Below are positions 23,268 to 31,263 of a stretch of 64,000 nt of DNA, piece by piece. The DNA is taken from the NCBI GenBank assembly GCA_016195815.1, contig JACPYX010000007.1:310001-374000 (forward strand), read 5' to 3'. Under the pieces are notes generated by a model. The model was given only the letters and a program-made list of their open reading frames with translations. It was not told where the DNA came from and made no database searches. Position 1 is the first letter of the stretch. Each line of letters starts with the position of its first letter. Source of the DNA: Chloroflexota bacterium. GTDB taxonomy: Bacteria; Chloroflexota; Anaerolineae; Anaerolineales; Villigracilaceae. Both the position numbers and the translations under genes were made by a program.

Positions 23268-24218
23268 ATGACCGTTACACAAACACCGAGAATCCAATTC
23301 AAATCTTTAGAGAGCGAGGGGCTCGATGCCCATGTGGGGAACACGCCTCTGCTTCCGCTTCGCCGCGTGACTCTGGGCCTGCCGCCGCTTGTAAAAGTCT
23401 TCGCCAAAGCTGAATGGTTCAACCCTGGCGGCTCGGTCAAAGACCGCCCTGCGCTCAACATTATTCGCACCGCGCTTGCGAACGGAGATTTGCTTCCCGG
23501 CAAACGCCTGCTCGATTCGACCTCCGGCAACATGGGCATCGCGTACGCGACATTTGGCGCGGCGCTGGGAATTTCGGTGACGTTATGTGTGCCTGCCAAC
23601 GCCAGCCCGGAGCGGATCACAATTTTGCGCGCGCTCGGCGCGGAACTTGTGCTGACCGATCCATCCGAAGGTTCGGACGGAGCGATGCTGGCCGCGCGGC
23701 AAATGGCTGTTGAAAAACCTGATTTGTATTGGTACGCGAATCAGTACAACAATCCGGCCAACTGGCAGGCGCATTATCAAACGACTGGCCCTGAGATCGT
23801 TTCGCAAACCAATGGTCAGGTCACGCATTTTGTCGCAGGACTTGGCACGTCCGGCACATTGATGGGAGCAGGCCGATACTTGCGCGAGCAATTGCCGCAT
23901 ATAAAAATAATCTCATTCCAACCTGATGCGCCCTTTCATGGACTCGAAGGACTCAAACACATGCCGTCCGCGATCAAGCCCGGAATTTACGATGAGTCTA
24001 TTGCGGGGCAGCCGCTCGAAGTCCAGACCGAAGCGGCGCATGAAATGGTGCGCAGGCTGGCACGCGAGGAAGGTCTGTTCGTTGGGATTTCGTCCGGCGC
24101 GGCGCTGGTCGCGGCGCTGGAAGCTGCGTCGCAGTTGAAAGAAGGCGTGGTTGTCACGATCTTCCCGGATGCCGGATATAAATATTTAAGTGATAAAGCG
24201 CTATGGCAAACAAAGTGA
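23268..24218 (+). CDS. PLP-dependent cysteine synthase (CysM/CysK type)
   Basis: A 316-residue fold-type II PLP enzyme. The Schiff-base Lys is in NPGGSVKDR, the substrate loop is TSGNMGIAYA (the usual TSGNTG with Met), and the phosphate-binding loop GLGTSGTLMG is present. The start at 23268 has GGAG; an upstream ATG is in the leader. Its neighbours (sulfur carrier, JAMM peptidase) suggest it uses a thiocarboxylated carrier protein as sulfur donor, as mycobacterial CysM does, though free sulfide is possible. It overlaps the JAMM gene by 16 bases. Confidence 0.9.
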   Translation: MTVTQTPRIQFKSLESEGLDAHVGNTPLLPLRRVTLGLPPLVKVFAKAEWFNPGGSVKDRPALNIIRTALANGDLLPGKRLLDSTSGNMGIAYATFGAALGISVTLCVPANASPERITILRALGAELVLTDPSEGSDGAMLAARQMAVEKPDLYWYANQYNNPANWQAHYQTTGPEIVSQTNGQVTHFVAGLGTSGTLMGAGRYLREQLPHIKIISFQPDAPFHGLEGLKHMPSAIKPGIYDESIAGQPLEVQTEAAHEMVRRLAREEGLFVGISSGAALVAALEAASQLKEGVVVTIFPDAGYKYLSDKALWQTK

Positions 24219-24637
24219 TGCTGAAGATTTCGAAAGACGCGTTGACGCAAATCCATGCACACGGCGAGCAGGCCTACCCTGATGAAGGCGCAGGATTTTT
24301 GCTCGGCATGGAAAATGGTTCGCGTGATGTGCAGGCCATTTTCCCGTTGACAAATTCGCGCGAGGATTCCGCTCGTCATAATCGCTATCTGATCACGCCC
24401 AATGATTATCTCAAAGCCGAGTTGGAAGCAGAGCGGCTTGGGCTGAGTCTGATCGGCGTCTTTCACTCGCATCCCGATCATCCGAATCGTCCGTCTGAGT
24501 TTGACCGTGATTGGGCGCAACCATTTTTTTCTTATGTCATCACGAGCGTGCAATCTGGCAAGGCCATCGAGAGCCGTTCGTGGAGATTATCCGAAGACCG
24601 TTCACAGTTCATCGAAGAAAGAATTCAAATCAATTAA
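24203..24637 (+). CDS. JAMM/Mov34-family metallopeptidase, Mec-like
   Basis: A 144-residue zinc peptidase of family M67. The JAMM motif is complete: an upstream Glu in DEGAGFLLG and HSHP with Ser and Asp correctly spaced (HSHPDHPNRPSEFD). In mycobacteria the homologue Mec releases cysteine from the CysO-cysteine adduct. Overlap with the cysteine synthase gene and nearness of carrier genes supports the same job here. Cytoplasmic. Confidence 0.9.
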   Translation: MANKVMLKISKDALTQIHAHGEQAYPDEGAGFLLGMENGSRDVQAIFPLTNSREDSARHNRYLITPNDYLKAELEAERLGLSLIGVFHSHPDHPNRPSEFDRDWAQPFFSYVITSVQSGKAIESRSWRLSEDRSQFIEERIQIN

Positions 24638-24638
24638 C

Positions 24639-24718
24639 GTCATTGCGAACGTAGTGAAGCAATCTCCGCGCAAAAGAAGCGATTGCTTCGTCGGAGAGAG
24701 CGCCCTCCTCGCAATGAC
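24639..24718. repeat. 80-bp palindromic dispersed repeat (CATTGCGA type)
   Basis: GTCATTGCGA at 24639-24648 is the exact inverse of TCGCAATGAC at 24709-24718, and the interior has AAGCAATCTCCG with GCGATTGCTTC. It starts one base after the JAMM gene's stop. A decayed relative lies near 53817-53908. It looks like a small MITE/REP-type element. Confidence 0.75.
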
Positions 24719-24740
24719 ATGAAAACAAAGGAGTTTTACA

Positions 24741-25049
24741 ATGTCTCTCTATTTTGTTCGTCACCAGCATAACGCGGAAACCTGCCCGGCCAAGAATCCT
24801 GAAATGGGTCAGATGCTTGTTCAACATGTGAGCAAACCCAATGCCCGCAAGTTTGGCGTTGATATTCTTGGCGATGCCGTGCTGGATGCCCAGCATACTT
24901 TTGTGTTGATCGTTGAGTCGGAAGATAAAGAATATGTTCAAAATTTCATGCAGCCGTTTGCAATGGCGGGGTCGGTTGAGATCACGCCCGCTTCGACTTG
25001 TGAGGCGGTCGTTGAGCGCCAGGGTTGCGAACCGGTTGCGGTCGGTTAG
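24741..25049 (+). CDS. Conserved small protein of unknown function in the sulfur island
   Basis: A 102-residue soluble protein with AAAGGAG ahead of its start. It has three Cys (AETCPAKNPEMG; STCEAVVERQGCEP) and a hydrophobic core typical of a small ferredoxin-like or dimeric alpha-beta barrel fold (HTFVLIVESEDKEYVQNFMQPF). I do not recognise a characterised family. Its position between the Mec-like peptidase and the second sulfur carrier suggests a role in sulfur transfer; that is inference. Confidence 0.7.
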   Translation: MSLYFVRHQHNAETCPAKNPEMGQMLVQHVSKPNARKFGVDILGDAVLDAQHTFVLIVESEDKEYVQNFMQPFAMAGSVEITPASTCEAVVERQGCEPVAVG

Positions 25050-25128
25050 TTGAAATGGGGGTGGGTGATGGATAAAATAGATTCGACCTTCACCCATCCC
25101 CGGAAATATTTTCGAGAAGAGGTTTATT

Positions 25129-25401
25129 GTGGCAATTTTAAAAATACCAACCCCGTTACGAAGTTATACAAACAGCCAGGCCGAAGTATCTGTGCGCGGC
25201 GCGAACGTGGCGGAGGCGATGGGCGATCTGGTGGAGAAATTTCCAACATTGAAGCCGCATCTTTATAACAATGATGGAAATCTGCGCCCGTTCGTAAATC
25301 TATTCGTTGGTGAAAACAATATCAAAGATCTGCAGGGACTCGAGACGCCGCTGGACGAGAATGCGCGCGTCATCCTGATCCCTTCGATCGCGGGCGGATA
25401 A
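25129..25401 (+). CDS. MoaD/ThiS/CysO-like sulfur-carrier protein (second copy)
   Basis: A 90-residue beta-grasp carrier ending IPSIAGG. It starts with GTG behind a good GAAGAGG. It is clearly paralogous to the protein at 22731 (shared VRGA.V..A, INIF/VNLFV, N.I.DLQGL and D..R.IL patterns). Its stop codon is immediately followed by the ATG of the MoeB-like activating enzyme, the natural partner that adenylates the C-terminal Gly. Confidence 0.9.
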   Translation: MAILKIPTPLRSYTNSQAEVSVRGANVAEAMGDLVEKFPTLKPHLYNNDGNLRPFVNLFVGENNIKDLQGLETPLDENARVILIPSIAGG

Positions 25402-26562
25402 ATGCAACCCATACTTCCTGGTTTAACGCGTGATGAAATTCTGCGCTACTCGCGCCACCTTTTGATCCCAGAAGTTGGCCTCGAGGGTCAGCGCAAGTTG
25501 AAGGGCTCGTCTGCGCTTATCATTGGCACGGGTGGGCTTGGCTCGCCGGTGTCGCTTTATTTGGCGGCGGCCGGCATCGGTCGGATCGGACTCGTGGATT
25601 ACGATGTGGTTGATTCGTCGAATCTGCAGCGTCAGGTGATTCATGGAACGTCCACGATTGGAAAGTTGAAAGTTGAAAGCGCCAAAGCCAGACTGCTGGA
25701 CCTGAATCCCGATATTCAAGTGGACGTCTACAACGAGCCGTTCACGTCTGAAAATGCGCTGCGCATCGCGCGGGACTTTGACATTTTGCTCGACGGAACC
25801 GACAATTTCCCCACCCGATACCTGACCAACGACGTGGCTGTGTTTCTTGGCATGCCAAATGTGTACGCCTCGATCTATCGTTTCGATGGACAGGTCAGCG
25901 TTTTTTACGCAAAGGAAGGGCCATGCTATCGCTGTCTCTTCCCCGAACCGCCGCCGCCGGGACTCGTCCCTTCGTGCGCGGAGGGCGGCGTGCTCGGCGT
26001 TTTACCCGGCACGATTGGAACGATCCAGGCTACCGAAGCATTGAAAGTTTTGCTCGGCATCGGTGAGCCGCTGATTGGAAAGCTATTGCTTTACAACGCG
26101 CTCGATATGTCGTTTGACTTTGTGAAGCTGAAAAAGAATCCAAATTGCCGCGTGTGCGGACCGAACGCCGACATCAAAGAGTTGATTGACTATGAGGAAT
26201 TTTGCGGCGTCCCGAGTCATGACCATGATGATGGCTCGGCTGGTGAAGGCTGGGACATTTCTGCGCCTGTACTGGCCGCGCGGCTCGAACAGAATCATTT
26301 GAAACTGCTGGACGTGCGCGAACCGCATGAGTTGGAAATTTCTGCAATTCCTAATGCGCTGAATATTCCGCTCGGACAATTGGCGGCGCGTTTATCTGAG
26401 CTTGACTCGGCGGAAGATATGGTCGTGTTCTGTAAAGCCGGGACGCGCTCGGCGCGTGCGCTGGAATTGTTGGTCAGCGCAGGATTCAAGAGGGTGAAGA
26501 ATCTCAAAGGCGGCATCAACGCCTGGGCGAAGGAAGTGGATAGGAGTTTGCCAATTTATTAG
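25402..26562 (+). CDS. moeZ: MoeB/ThiF-type adenylyltransferase with C-terminal rhodanese domain (MoeZ-like)
   Basis: A 386-residue E1-like enzyme. The ATP site GTGGLGSPV is near residue 40, the zinc Cys pairs are in CYRCLF and CRVCGP, and the C-terminal rhodanese domain carries the catalytic Cys in VVFCKAGTRSAR. It activates the C-terminus of the sulfur carriers by adenylation and transfers sulfur to give the thiocarboxylate. No gap separates it from the carrier gene. A mycobacterial MoeZ-CysO pair is the closest known analogue. Confidence 0.93.
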   Translation: MQPILPGLTRDEILRYSRHLLIPEVGLEGQRKLKGSSALIIGTGGLGSPVSLYLAAAGIGRIGLVDYDVVDSSNLQRQVIHGTSTIGKLKVESAKARLLDLNPDIQVDVYNEPFTSENALRIARDFDILLDGTDNFPTRYLTNDVAVFLGMPNVYASIYRFDGQVSVFYAKEGPCYRCLFPEPPPPGLVPSCAEGGVLGVLPGTIGTIQATEALKVLLGIGEPLIGKLLLYNALDMSFDFVKLKKNPNCRVCGPNADIKELIDYEEFCGVPSHDHDDGSAGEGWDISAPVLAARLEQNHLKLLDVREPHELEISAIPNALNIPLGQLAARLSELDSAEDMVVFCKAGTRSARALELLVSAGFKRVKNLKGGINAWAKEVDRSLPIY

Positions 26563-26636
26563 TGACAAGGGCCGCCGGAAGGCGGCCTGATGTTTGATAT
26601 ACTATGTGGGAATTTTCAAAAGGCGAAGGAGAAAGA

Positions 26637-28049
26637 ATGCCAGGGTTACCTGTTTCAAATGAAAAGCGAGTCTATGATAATATTTTGCAAGCCATCGGCT
26701 GGACACCGCTGGTGCGGCTGGGACGTATCGCGCATCATGTGGCCGCGCCGATCTATGCCAAGCTGGAAAATCTGAATCCGGGCGGGAGCATCAAGGACCG
26801 CGTTGGCCTGAATATTGTCGAGCAGGCCGAAGCGCGCGGCGAATTGAAACCGGGCGGGACGATTGTCGAGGCCACCAGCGGCAACACCGGCGTGGGTCTT
26901 GCTATCGCGGCGGCGCTCAAAGGTTACAAAACAATTTTTGTGATGCCCGACAAAATGTCCAACGAGAAAATCCAGCTTCTACGTTCGTACGGCGCGAAGG
27001 TTGTGATTACGCCCACCGCCGTTGGGCCGGACGATCCGCGCTCGTATTATGAAGTCGCAAAAAAATATGCGCGCGAGACTCCCAATGCCATTCTTGCAAA
27101 CCAGTATCACAACCCTGATAATCCGAAGACGCATGAGATGACGACCGGCCCCGAGATATGGGAGCAGACTGAAGGCCGCGTGACCGATGTGGTCATCGGC
27201 ATGGGCACAGGCGGGACAACTTCCGGGATTGGTCATTACCTGAAATCCAAGAATCCTGATATCCGCATTGTAGGCGTGGATATAGTGGGTTCGATCCTGA
27301 CAGAAATATGGCAGAATAAAGGCAAGATCCCTGAAGGCGCGTATCCCAAGACGTATAAAGTGGAAGGCATCGGCGAAGACTTTTTACCCTCGGTAACAGA
27401 CATAACCGTAGTGGACGAGATTGTGCGCGCCAACGATAAAGAATCTTTCATGTGGGCGCGCCAACTTGTCCGGCAGGAGGGTATTTTTGCCGGAGGCTCC
27501 TCGGGTTCGGCACTGGCTGGCGCTCTTAAGTACGCCGCGAAGCTGCCTGCAGACAGGCTGGTCGTGGTGATCTTTCCCGATTCGGGTTCGCGCTATCTCT
27601 CCAAGTTCTATGATAACAAGTGGATGCGTGAGAATGGTTTTCTGGAAACGGAATTTGGCGAGGTCGCGCTCGTTGACTTGTTGTTGGCCAAACCCAATAA
27701 GGCGCTTTACACTGCGACCCTGGGCGATTCGATGAAAAAGGTCATGGCTACCATGCGCCAATATGGAGTCTCGCAGATGCCGGTCATCGGTGCGGATGGG
27801 GCGCTGGTCGGCACGATCGAAGAAGTGGACCTGCTCAAGCATTTACTGGAAGATCATGCCCACAGCCAGGATGAGCCGATTGATCCGCTCGTTCAAAATG
27901 CCAAGGCGGTTTTTCCCGCAGAGACTCCGCTTGAAGAAGCCATGCCGTTTTTGACCGATGGTTTTGCTTTGATCATTGCCGAACAGGGCAAGCCAACAGG
28001 AATTTTGACGAAGATAGATATACTCGATTATGTTGCCGGAAAAATGTAG
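26637..28049 (+). CDS. Cystathionine beta-synthase (PLP domain plus CBS pair)
   Basis: A 470-residue enzyme. The PLP domain has the Lys in NPGGSIKDR, TSGNTGVG and the GMGTGGTTSG phosphate loop. From about residue 340 two CBS domains follow (phrases VMATMRQYGVSQMPVI and AMPFLTDGFALIIAEQG), a regulatory module that binds adenosyl compounds in relatives. The start at 26637 has AAGGAG; an in-frame ATG 33 bases upstream lacks one. It condenses serine with homocysteine, or may act as a CBS-linked cysteine synthase. It completes the cysteine-related set. Confidence 0.9.
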   Translation: MPGLPVSNEKRVYDNILQAIGWTPLVRLGRIAHHVAAPIYAKLENLNPGGSIKDRVGLNIVEQAEARGELKPGGTIVEATSGNTGVGLAIAAALKGYKTIFVMPDKMSNEKIQLLRSYGAKVVITPTAVGPDDPRSYYEVAKKYARETPNAILANQYHNPDNPKTHEMTTGPEIWEQTEGRVTDVVIGMGTGGTTSGIGHYLKSKNPDIRIVGVDIVGSILTEIWQNKGKIPEGAYPKTYKVEGIGEDFLPSVTDITVVDEIVRANDKESFMWARQLVRQEGIFAGGSSGSALAGALKYAAKLPADRLVVVIFPDSGSRYLSKFYDNKWMRENGFLETEFGEVALVDLLLAKPNKALYTATLGDSMKKVMATMRQYGVSQMPVIGADGALVGTIEEVDLLKHLLEDHAHSQDEPIDPLVQNAKAVFPAETPLEEAMPFLTDGFALIIAEQGKPTGILTKIDILDYVAGKM

Positions 28050-28070
28050 CCGGAAAGGAAGGACGGAAAA

Positions 28071-28718
28071 ATGAATGTAGGGATTTTCGGAACGGGCATC
28101 GTGGGGCAAACCATCGGCACGCGCCTGGTCGAACTGGGCCACAATGTAAAACTCGGTTCACGGTCGGCAGTCAATGAAAAGGCCCGCGCTTGGGCAAAGC
28201 GCGCCGGCCGTCTTGCATCGCAGGGCACCTTTGCCGATACCGCCAAATTTGGCGAAGTGCTTTTCAATTGCGTTTCAGGGATGGGGACCCTTTCAGCGCT
28301 CGATTTTGCCAGCGTGGCCGACCTGAACAACAAAGTGTTGATTGATGTTGCCAACCCGCTCGATTACACGCGCGGCTCGCCTCCCACGCTGACAGTGTCC
28401 AACACCGATTCGCTGGCGGAACAGATCCAGCGCATTCATCCGCTCATTCGTGTGGTCAAGGCGCTGAATACGATGAATGTGGATGTCATGGTTTATCCGG
28501 AGCGGGTGCATGGCCCGCATGACGTTTTCATTTGCGGCAACGACATGGATGCCAAAGCAACCGTCACGATGATTCTGATGGAGTGGTTTCGATGGGATTC
28601 TGTCATTGACCTGGGCGACATTACCAACGCGCGTGGAATGGAAATGGCTTTGCCTTTATGGCTTTCCCTCCAAAAAAAGCTGGGTACGAATATCTTTAAT
28701 TTCCACGTCGCCCGTTGA
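28071..28718 (+). CDS. NAD(P)-binding reductase, F420-dependent NADP reductase-like
   Basis: A 215-residue Rossmann protein with GTGIVGQTIGTRLVELGHNV at its start and LGSRS after the second strand, the pattern of the F420H2:NADP oxidoreductase/6-phosphogluconate-like family. NPLDYTRG and VKALNTMN are also typical. The ribosome site GGAAGGA is strong. Whether it uses F420 or only NADP(H) cannot be told; the DDN-like gene at 5879 makes F420 use in this organism plausible. Confidence 0.82.
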   Translation: MNVGIFGTGIVGQTIGTRLVELGHNVKLGSRSAVNEKARAWAKRAGRLASQGTFADTAKFGEVLFNCVSGMGTLSALDFASVADLNNKVLIDVANPLDYTRGSPPTLTVSNTDSLAEQIQRIHPLIRVVKALNTMNVDVMVYPERVHGPHDVFICGNDMDAKATVTMILMEWFRWDSVIDLGDITNARGMEMALPLWLSLQKKLGTNIFNFHVAR

Positions 28719-28747
28719 TTTTTTGGTAGCGGCATTGTTATAAGCGG

Positions 28748-28776
28748 TATAGTGCAAGATATTATCTTGCACTATA
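28748..28776. repeat. Perfect 29-bp palindrome
   Basis: TATAGTGCAAGATA and its exact inverse TATCTTGCACTATA are separated by a single T. It lies between converging genes, without a T-run on either side, so it may be an RNA end structure or a protein site. A further hairpin (CAGGTTA/TAACCTG) lies at about 28830-28858. Confidence 0.7.
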
Positions 28777-28864
28777 CGTCAAATCACTTCTACCGAACTA
28801 TCGCCGATTTTTTTGAACGGCAATCCAGGACAGGTTATGCTTCGCTGCGTAACCTGCCTGTTAT

Positions 28865-29551
28865 TTATGGCTGTAAGATGGGTTTGATAACCCCGAGTCC
28901 GTCGTTGGATGTAAAGATGCCGATGTTGGTGCAGGCATCCTCGGCTACGCGTTGGATTAAACCCAAATCATAAGTGACATCCACCTGGATGGGTGTATTC
29001 TTCTGGAAGGTTGTGTCCACCGTCAATTTTTGTGTGACCTGGTAGCCGGCGGGAAGCGACGGGACGCATTTGGTCTTGTCGGGATGTGGCCGGCCTTCGT
29101 CCAGGCCGCGCAGCGTGGCGCAGACATTCTTCAATTCTGCCGCGCCGATGTTGCCGATCGTCACATAGGCGTTTGTTACTTCACCCATTCCGTGGGCGAT
29201 GTCAATGCTGGTGTTGCATCCGAGGATGTTCGTGCGAATGGCTGCGAAGGGAGTGGGGCCGGTGTCTGTTGCCTGTGTCGGCGCAATGGGAGTATCCGTC
29301 ATGCCTGGCGTAGCGGATGGGGTAAAAGTGGTTGGGAGCAGAGTCGCCGTAAACTGTGTTGCTATAAGCGTTGGTGGCGTAAAGGTTGCTGTGACTGGCG
29401 GAGCGAGGATCAGGGGAGTCGGCGAGAAGATAAGGGGTGTGCGCGTGGGGAACAGGGTTGGGGGCGTGTAAGGAATGGGTGTTACAACCCAGCCGCTGCA
29501 GCCGGAAATAATCAAAACTGACAAAATGCAAACGAGGACAAAGCGGAACAT
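28865..29551 (-). CDS. Lipoprotein with Pro/Thr-rich linker
   Basis: A 228-residue exported lipoprotein: signal peptide FVLVCILSVLIISGC with the lipidated Cys at about residue 18, then about 80 residues dominated by Pro, Thr and Ala, then a domain of about 120 residues with four Cys (LGCNTS, KNVCATL, TKCVP, EDACTN) likely forming disulphides. I start at the Met directly after AGAAGGAGC. The domain resembles secretion-associated beta-sandwich modules but I cannot name it. Confidence 0.78.
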   Translation of the reverse strand: MFRFVLVCILSVLIISGCSGWVVTPIPYTPPTLFPTRTPLIFSPTPLILAPPVTATFTPPTLIATQFTATLLPTTFTPSATPGMTDTPIAPTQATDTGPTPFAAIRTNILGCNTSIDIAHGMGEVTNAYVTIGNIGAAELKNVCATLRGLDEGRPHPDKTKCVPSLPAGYQVTQKLTVDTTFQKNTPIQVDVTYDLGLIQRVAEDACTNIGIFTSNDGLGVIKPILQP

Positions 29552-29605
29552 TTTTGCTCCTTCTGGTTTCATTGTATCCCGTCTGTAAAGGAAAACAAGC
29601 TCCTG

Positions 29606-30961
29606 TTAAAGCTGTCCGCTGTCGTCCCAGTTCTCTGTCGTCTTTGTGTATTCAGGATCGTCGTAGCGCGCGGGGGAAAATGCAGAAGCATAGCAAGGCA
29701 ATGTTTTGCCGGTTACGTACGCCGCGAGCAATTCGCCTGCCGCACAAGCAGACATGATTCCGTAACCGGACACTGCGCCAATGATATACGCGCCCTCCAT
29801 GCTCAACGGCCCGGCCAGCAAACGATTCTCGCGTGTCCTGGTGTAGTAGCCGCCGTCCAGTTGTGGCCTGGGCATCTTGTTGAAGTATTGCTTCAAGCCC
29901 GGCAGCATGGCCGACATGCCGCGTATGGCAATCTCCGGGTATTGCTCGTCGAGCGGCGGTGGAAAGATCGGTTCGAGGACGCGCGTCTTATATTCCCACA
30001 GCATCAAGACTGTCTGGCTTTCGCCTGCACCTTCGGGGCGGGTGTGCGCTCCCGCCGGGAAAGGTTCGGTCAGCCATTTTGTTTCTGCGTCTTCCGCGAG
30101 GGCTTCGCGTTCGTCGTTGGTCCACGGCAGGGATTGGGCGTCATCCCAAATCAGGAGCGGAGCATCCCGCCCGACTACGCCGAGCGGGTCCTTGAATGCA
30201 ACTTTCAAATGTAATTCGGTATAAACAGGGATTTCCAAGCCAAGCATCCTGCCGACCGGTTTGAGATATGGCCCGGCGGCATTTACAAAAATGGAACAAG
30301 CGATGTGTTCGCCGTTGCTCAACTTGACTCCGCTGACGCGGCCATTCGCCGTTTCCACAGCCTCCACACGCGCCGACTCAAACCCGACGCCGAGGCGGCG
30401 CGCCGTTTCGAGCAGAATCATGCCAAGCTGTTGGGCGCTCAGCCAGCCCGCGCGCCGGACGTGCAGCGCGGCGACTGCATCTTCCGTCAAATATGGAAAA
30501 TGTTTACGGATGAGATCGTTGCCCAAAAGAATATCCGCGCCAGCAGGTTGATCGTGAAAACCTTCAGAGAGGGCGGGTAGGTAGGCCGAATTATCGGACG
30601 AGTAAATTCTTAATTGCCCCGCACCCAGATTCGAGGTCCGCTTTGAACGCTCGATCAGATCAGGAATTTTGTTTTTGTCCGAGGTCACATACAAATAACC
30701 GCGTCGATTCATGTGAAAGGCATTCCCGCTTTCATCGGCGAGACTTTCCATCAGATCAATCGAGCGGTTCATCAAAGCCAGCATTTCGGCATCCGGCCAC
30801 CAGTTGCGATAACACTCGGTCGAGCGGTCGCTGGTCAGGGTGAGCGGCGGGCGTTCGTCCACCAGCAGGATATCTTTTGCGCCTGCTTTGGCAAGGAAGT
30901 ATGCCGCGCTGACCCCGCTGATGCCCGCGCCGCAAATGACGATTTGATGGTTGCGGATCAT
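29606..30961 (-). CDS. FAD-dependent oxidoreductase (DAO/sarcosine oxidase-like)
   Basis: A 451-residue flavoenzyme of the D-amino-acid oxidase superfamily. The dinucleotide motif GAGISGVSAAYFLA opens the protein, followed by LLVDERPP. A second FAD contact FVNAAGPYL and the C-terminal AYIIGAVSGYGIM segment are present. Length and plan resemble sarcosine or dimethylglycine oxidase subunits; the substrate is unknown. Its ATG overlaps the stop of the glutaredoxin-like gene, so the two are coupled. Confidence 0.85.
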   Translation of the reverse strand: MIRNHQIVICGAGISGVSAAYFLAKAGAKDILLVDERPPLTLTSDRSTECYRNWWPDAEMLALMNRSIDLMESLADESGNAFHMNRRGYLYVTSDKNKIPDLIERSKRTSNLGAGQLRIYSSDNSAYLPALSEGFHDQPAGADILLGNDLIRKHFPYLTEDAVAALHVRRAGWLSAQQLGMILLETARRLGVGFESARVEAVETANGRVSGVKLSNGEHIACSIFVNAAGPYLKPVGRMLGLEIPVYTELHLKVAFKDPLGVVGRDAPLLIWDDAQSLPWTNDEREALAEDAETKWLTEPFPAGAHTRPEGAGESQTVLMLWEYKTRVLEPIFPPPLDEQYPEIAIRGMSAMLPGLKQYFNKMPRPQLDGGYYTRTRENRLLAGPLSMEGAYIIGAVSGYGIMSACAAGELLAAYVTGKTLPCYASAFSPARYDDPEYTKTTENWDDSGQL

Positions 30962-31221
30962 TGGTTGAATTTTTCTTTAAGTTCTTCCCAGGATGGCTCG
31001 ACCAGCTTCGAACCATCGGGAAAGACGATTGTGGGAACGCGGTGATAACCGCTGTTTAGATCCGCCACAAATTGGGTGGCCTGTTCATCGCCTTCAAGCA
31101 GGACTTGCATGAAAGGAATGTTGTTTGTCTCGAAGTATGTTTTTGCGCGGCGGCAATCGCTGCAATGTTCTGTGGAGTACATGACAATCTGGGATGGGGT
31201 TGGGTTGTAGTGGTCGCTCAT
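30958..31221 (-). CDS. Glutaredoxin-like protein
   Basis: An 87-residue thioredoxin-fold protein with active site CSDC, the cis-Pro segment RVPTIVFPDG and a C-terminal helix. The pattern matches mycoredoxin/NrdH-like glutaredoxins. It is closely similar to the N-terminal domain of the next enzyme (CPDC, IPTIIFPDG). It overlaps the flavoenzyme gene by four bases. Confidence 0.88.
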   Translation of the reverse strand: MSDHYNPTPSQIVMYSTEHCSDCRRAKTYFETNNIPFMQVLLEGDEQATQFVADLNSGYHRVPTIVFPDGSKLVEPSWEELKEKFNQ

Positions 31222-31263
31222 ATTTTATTTATCGCATAACATGCTTATCTCATCTGCGGATTT

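Noticed and set aside
29030-29521. Plus-strand frames opposite the lipoprotein at 28865-29551
   Set aside because: They are Gly/Arg/Trp/Cys-rich products of the complementary Pro/Thr-rich codons.
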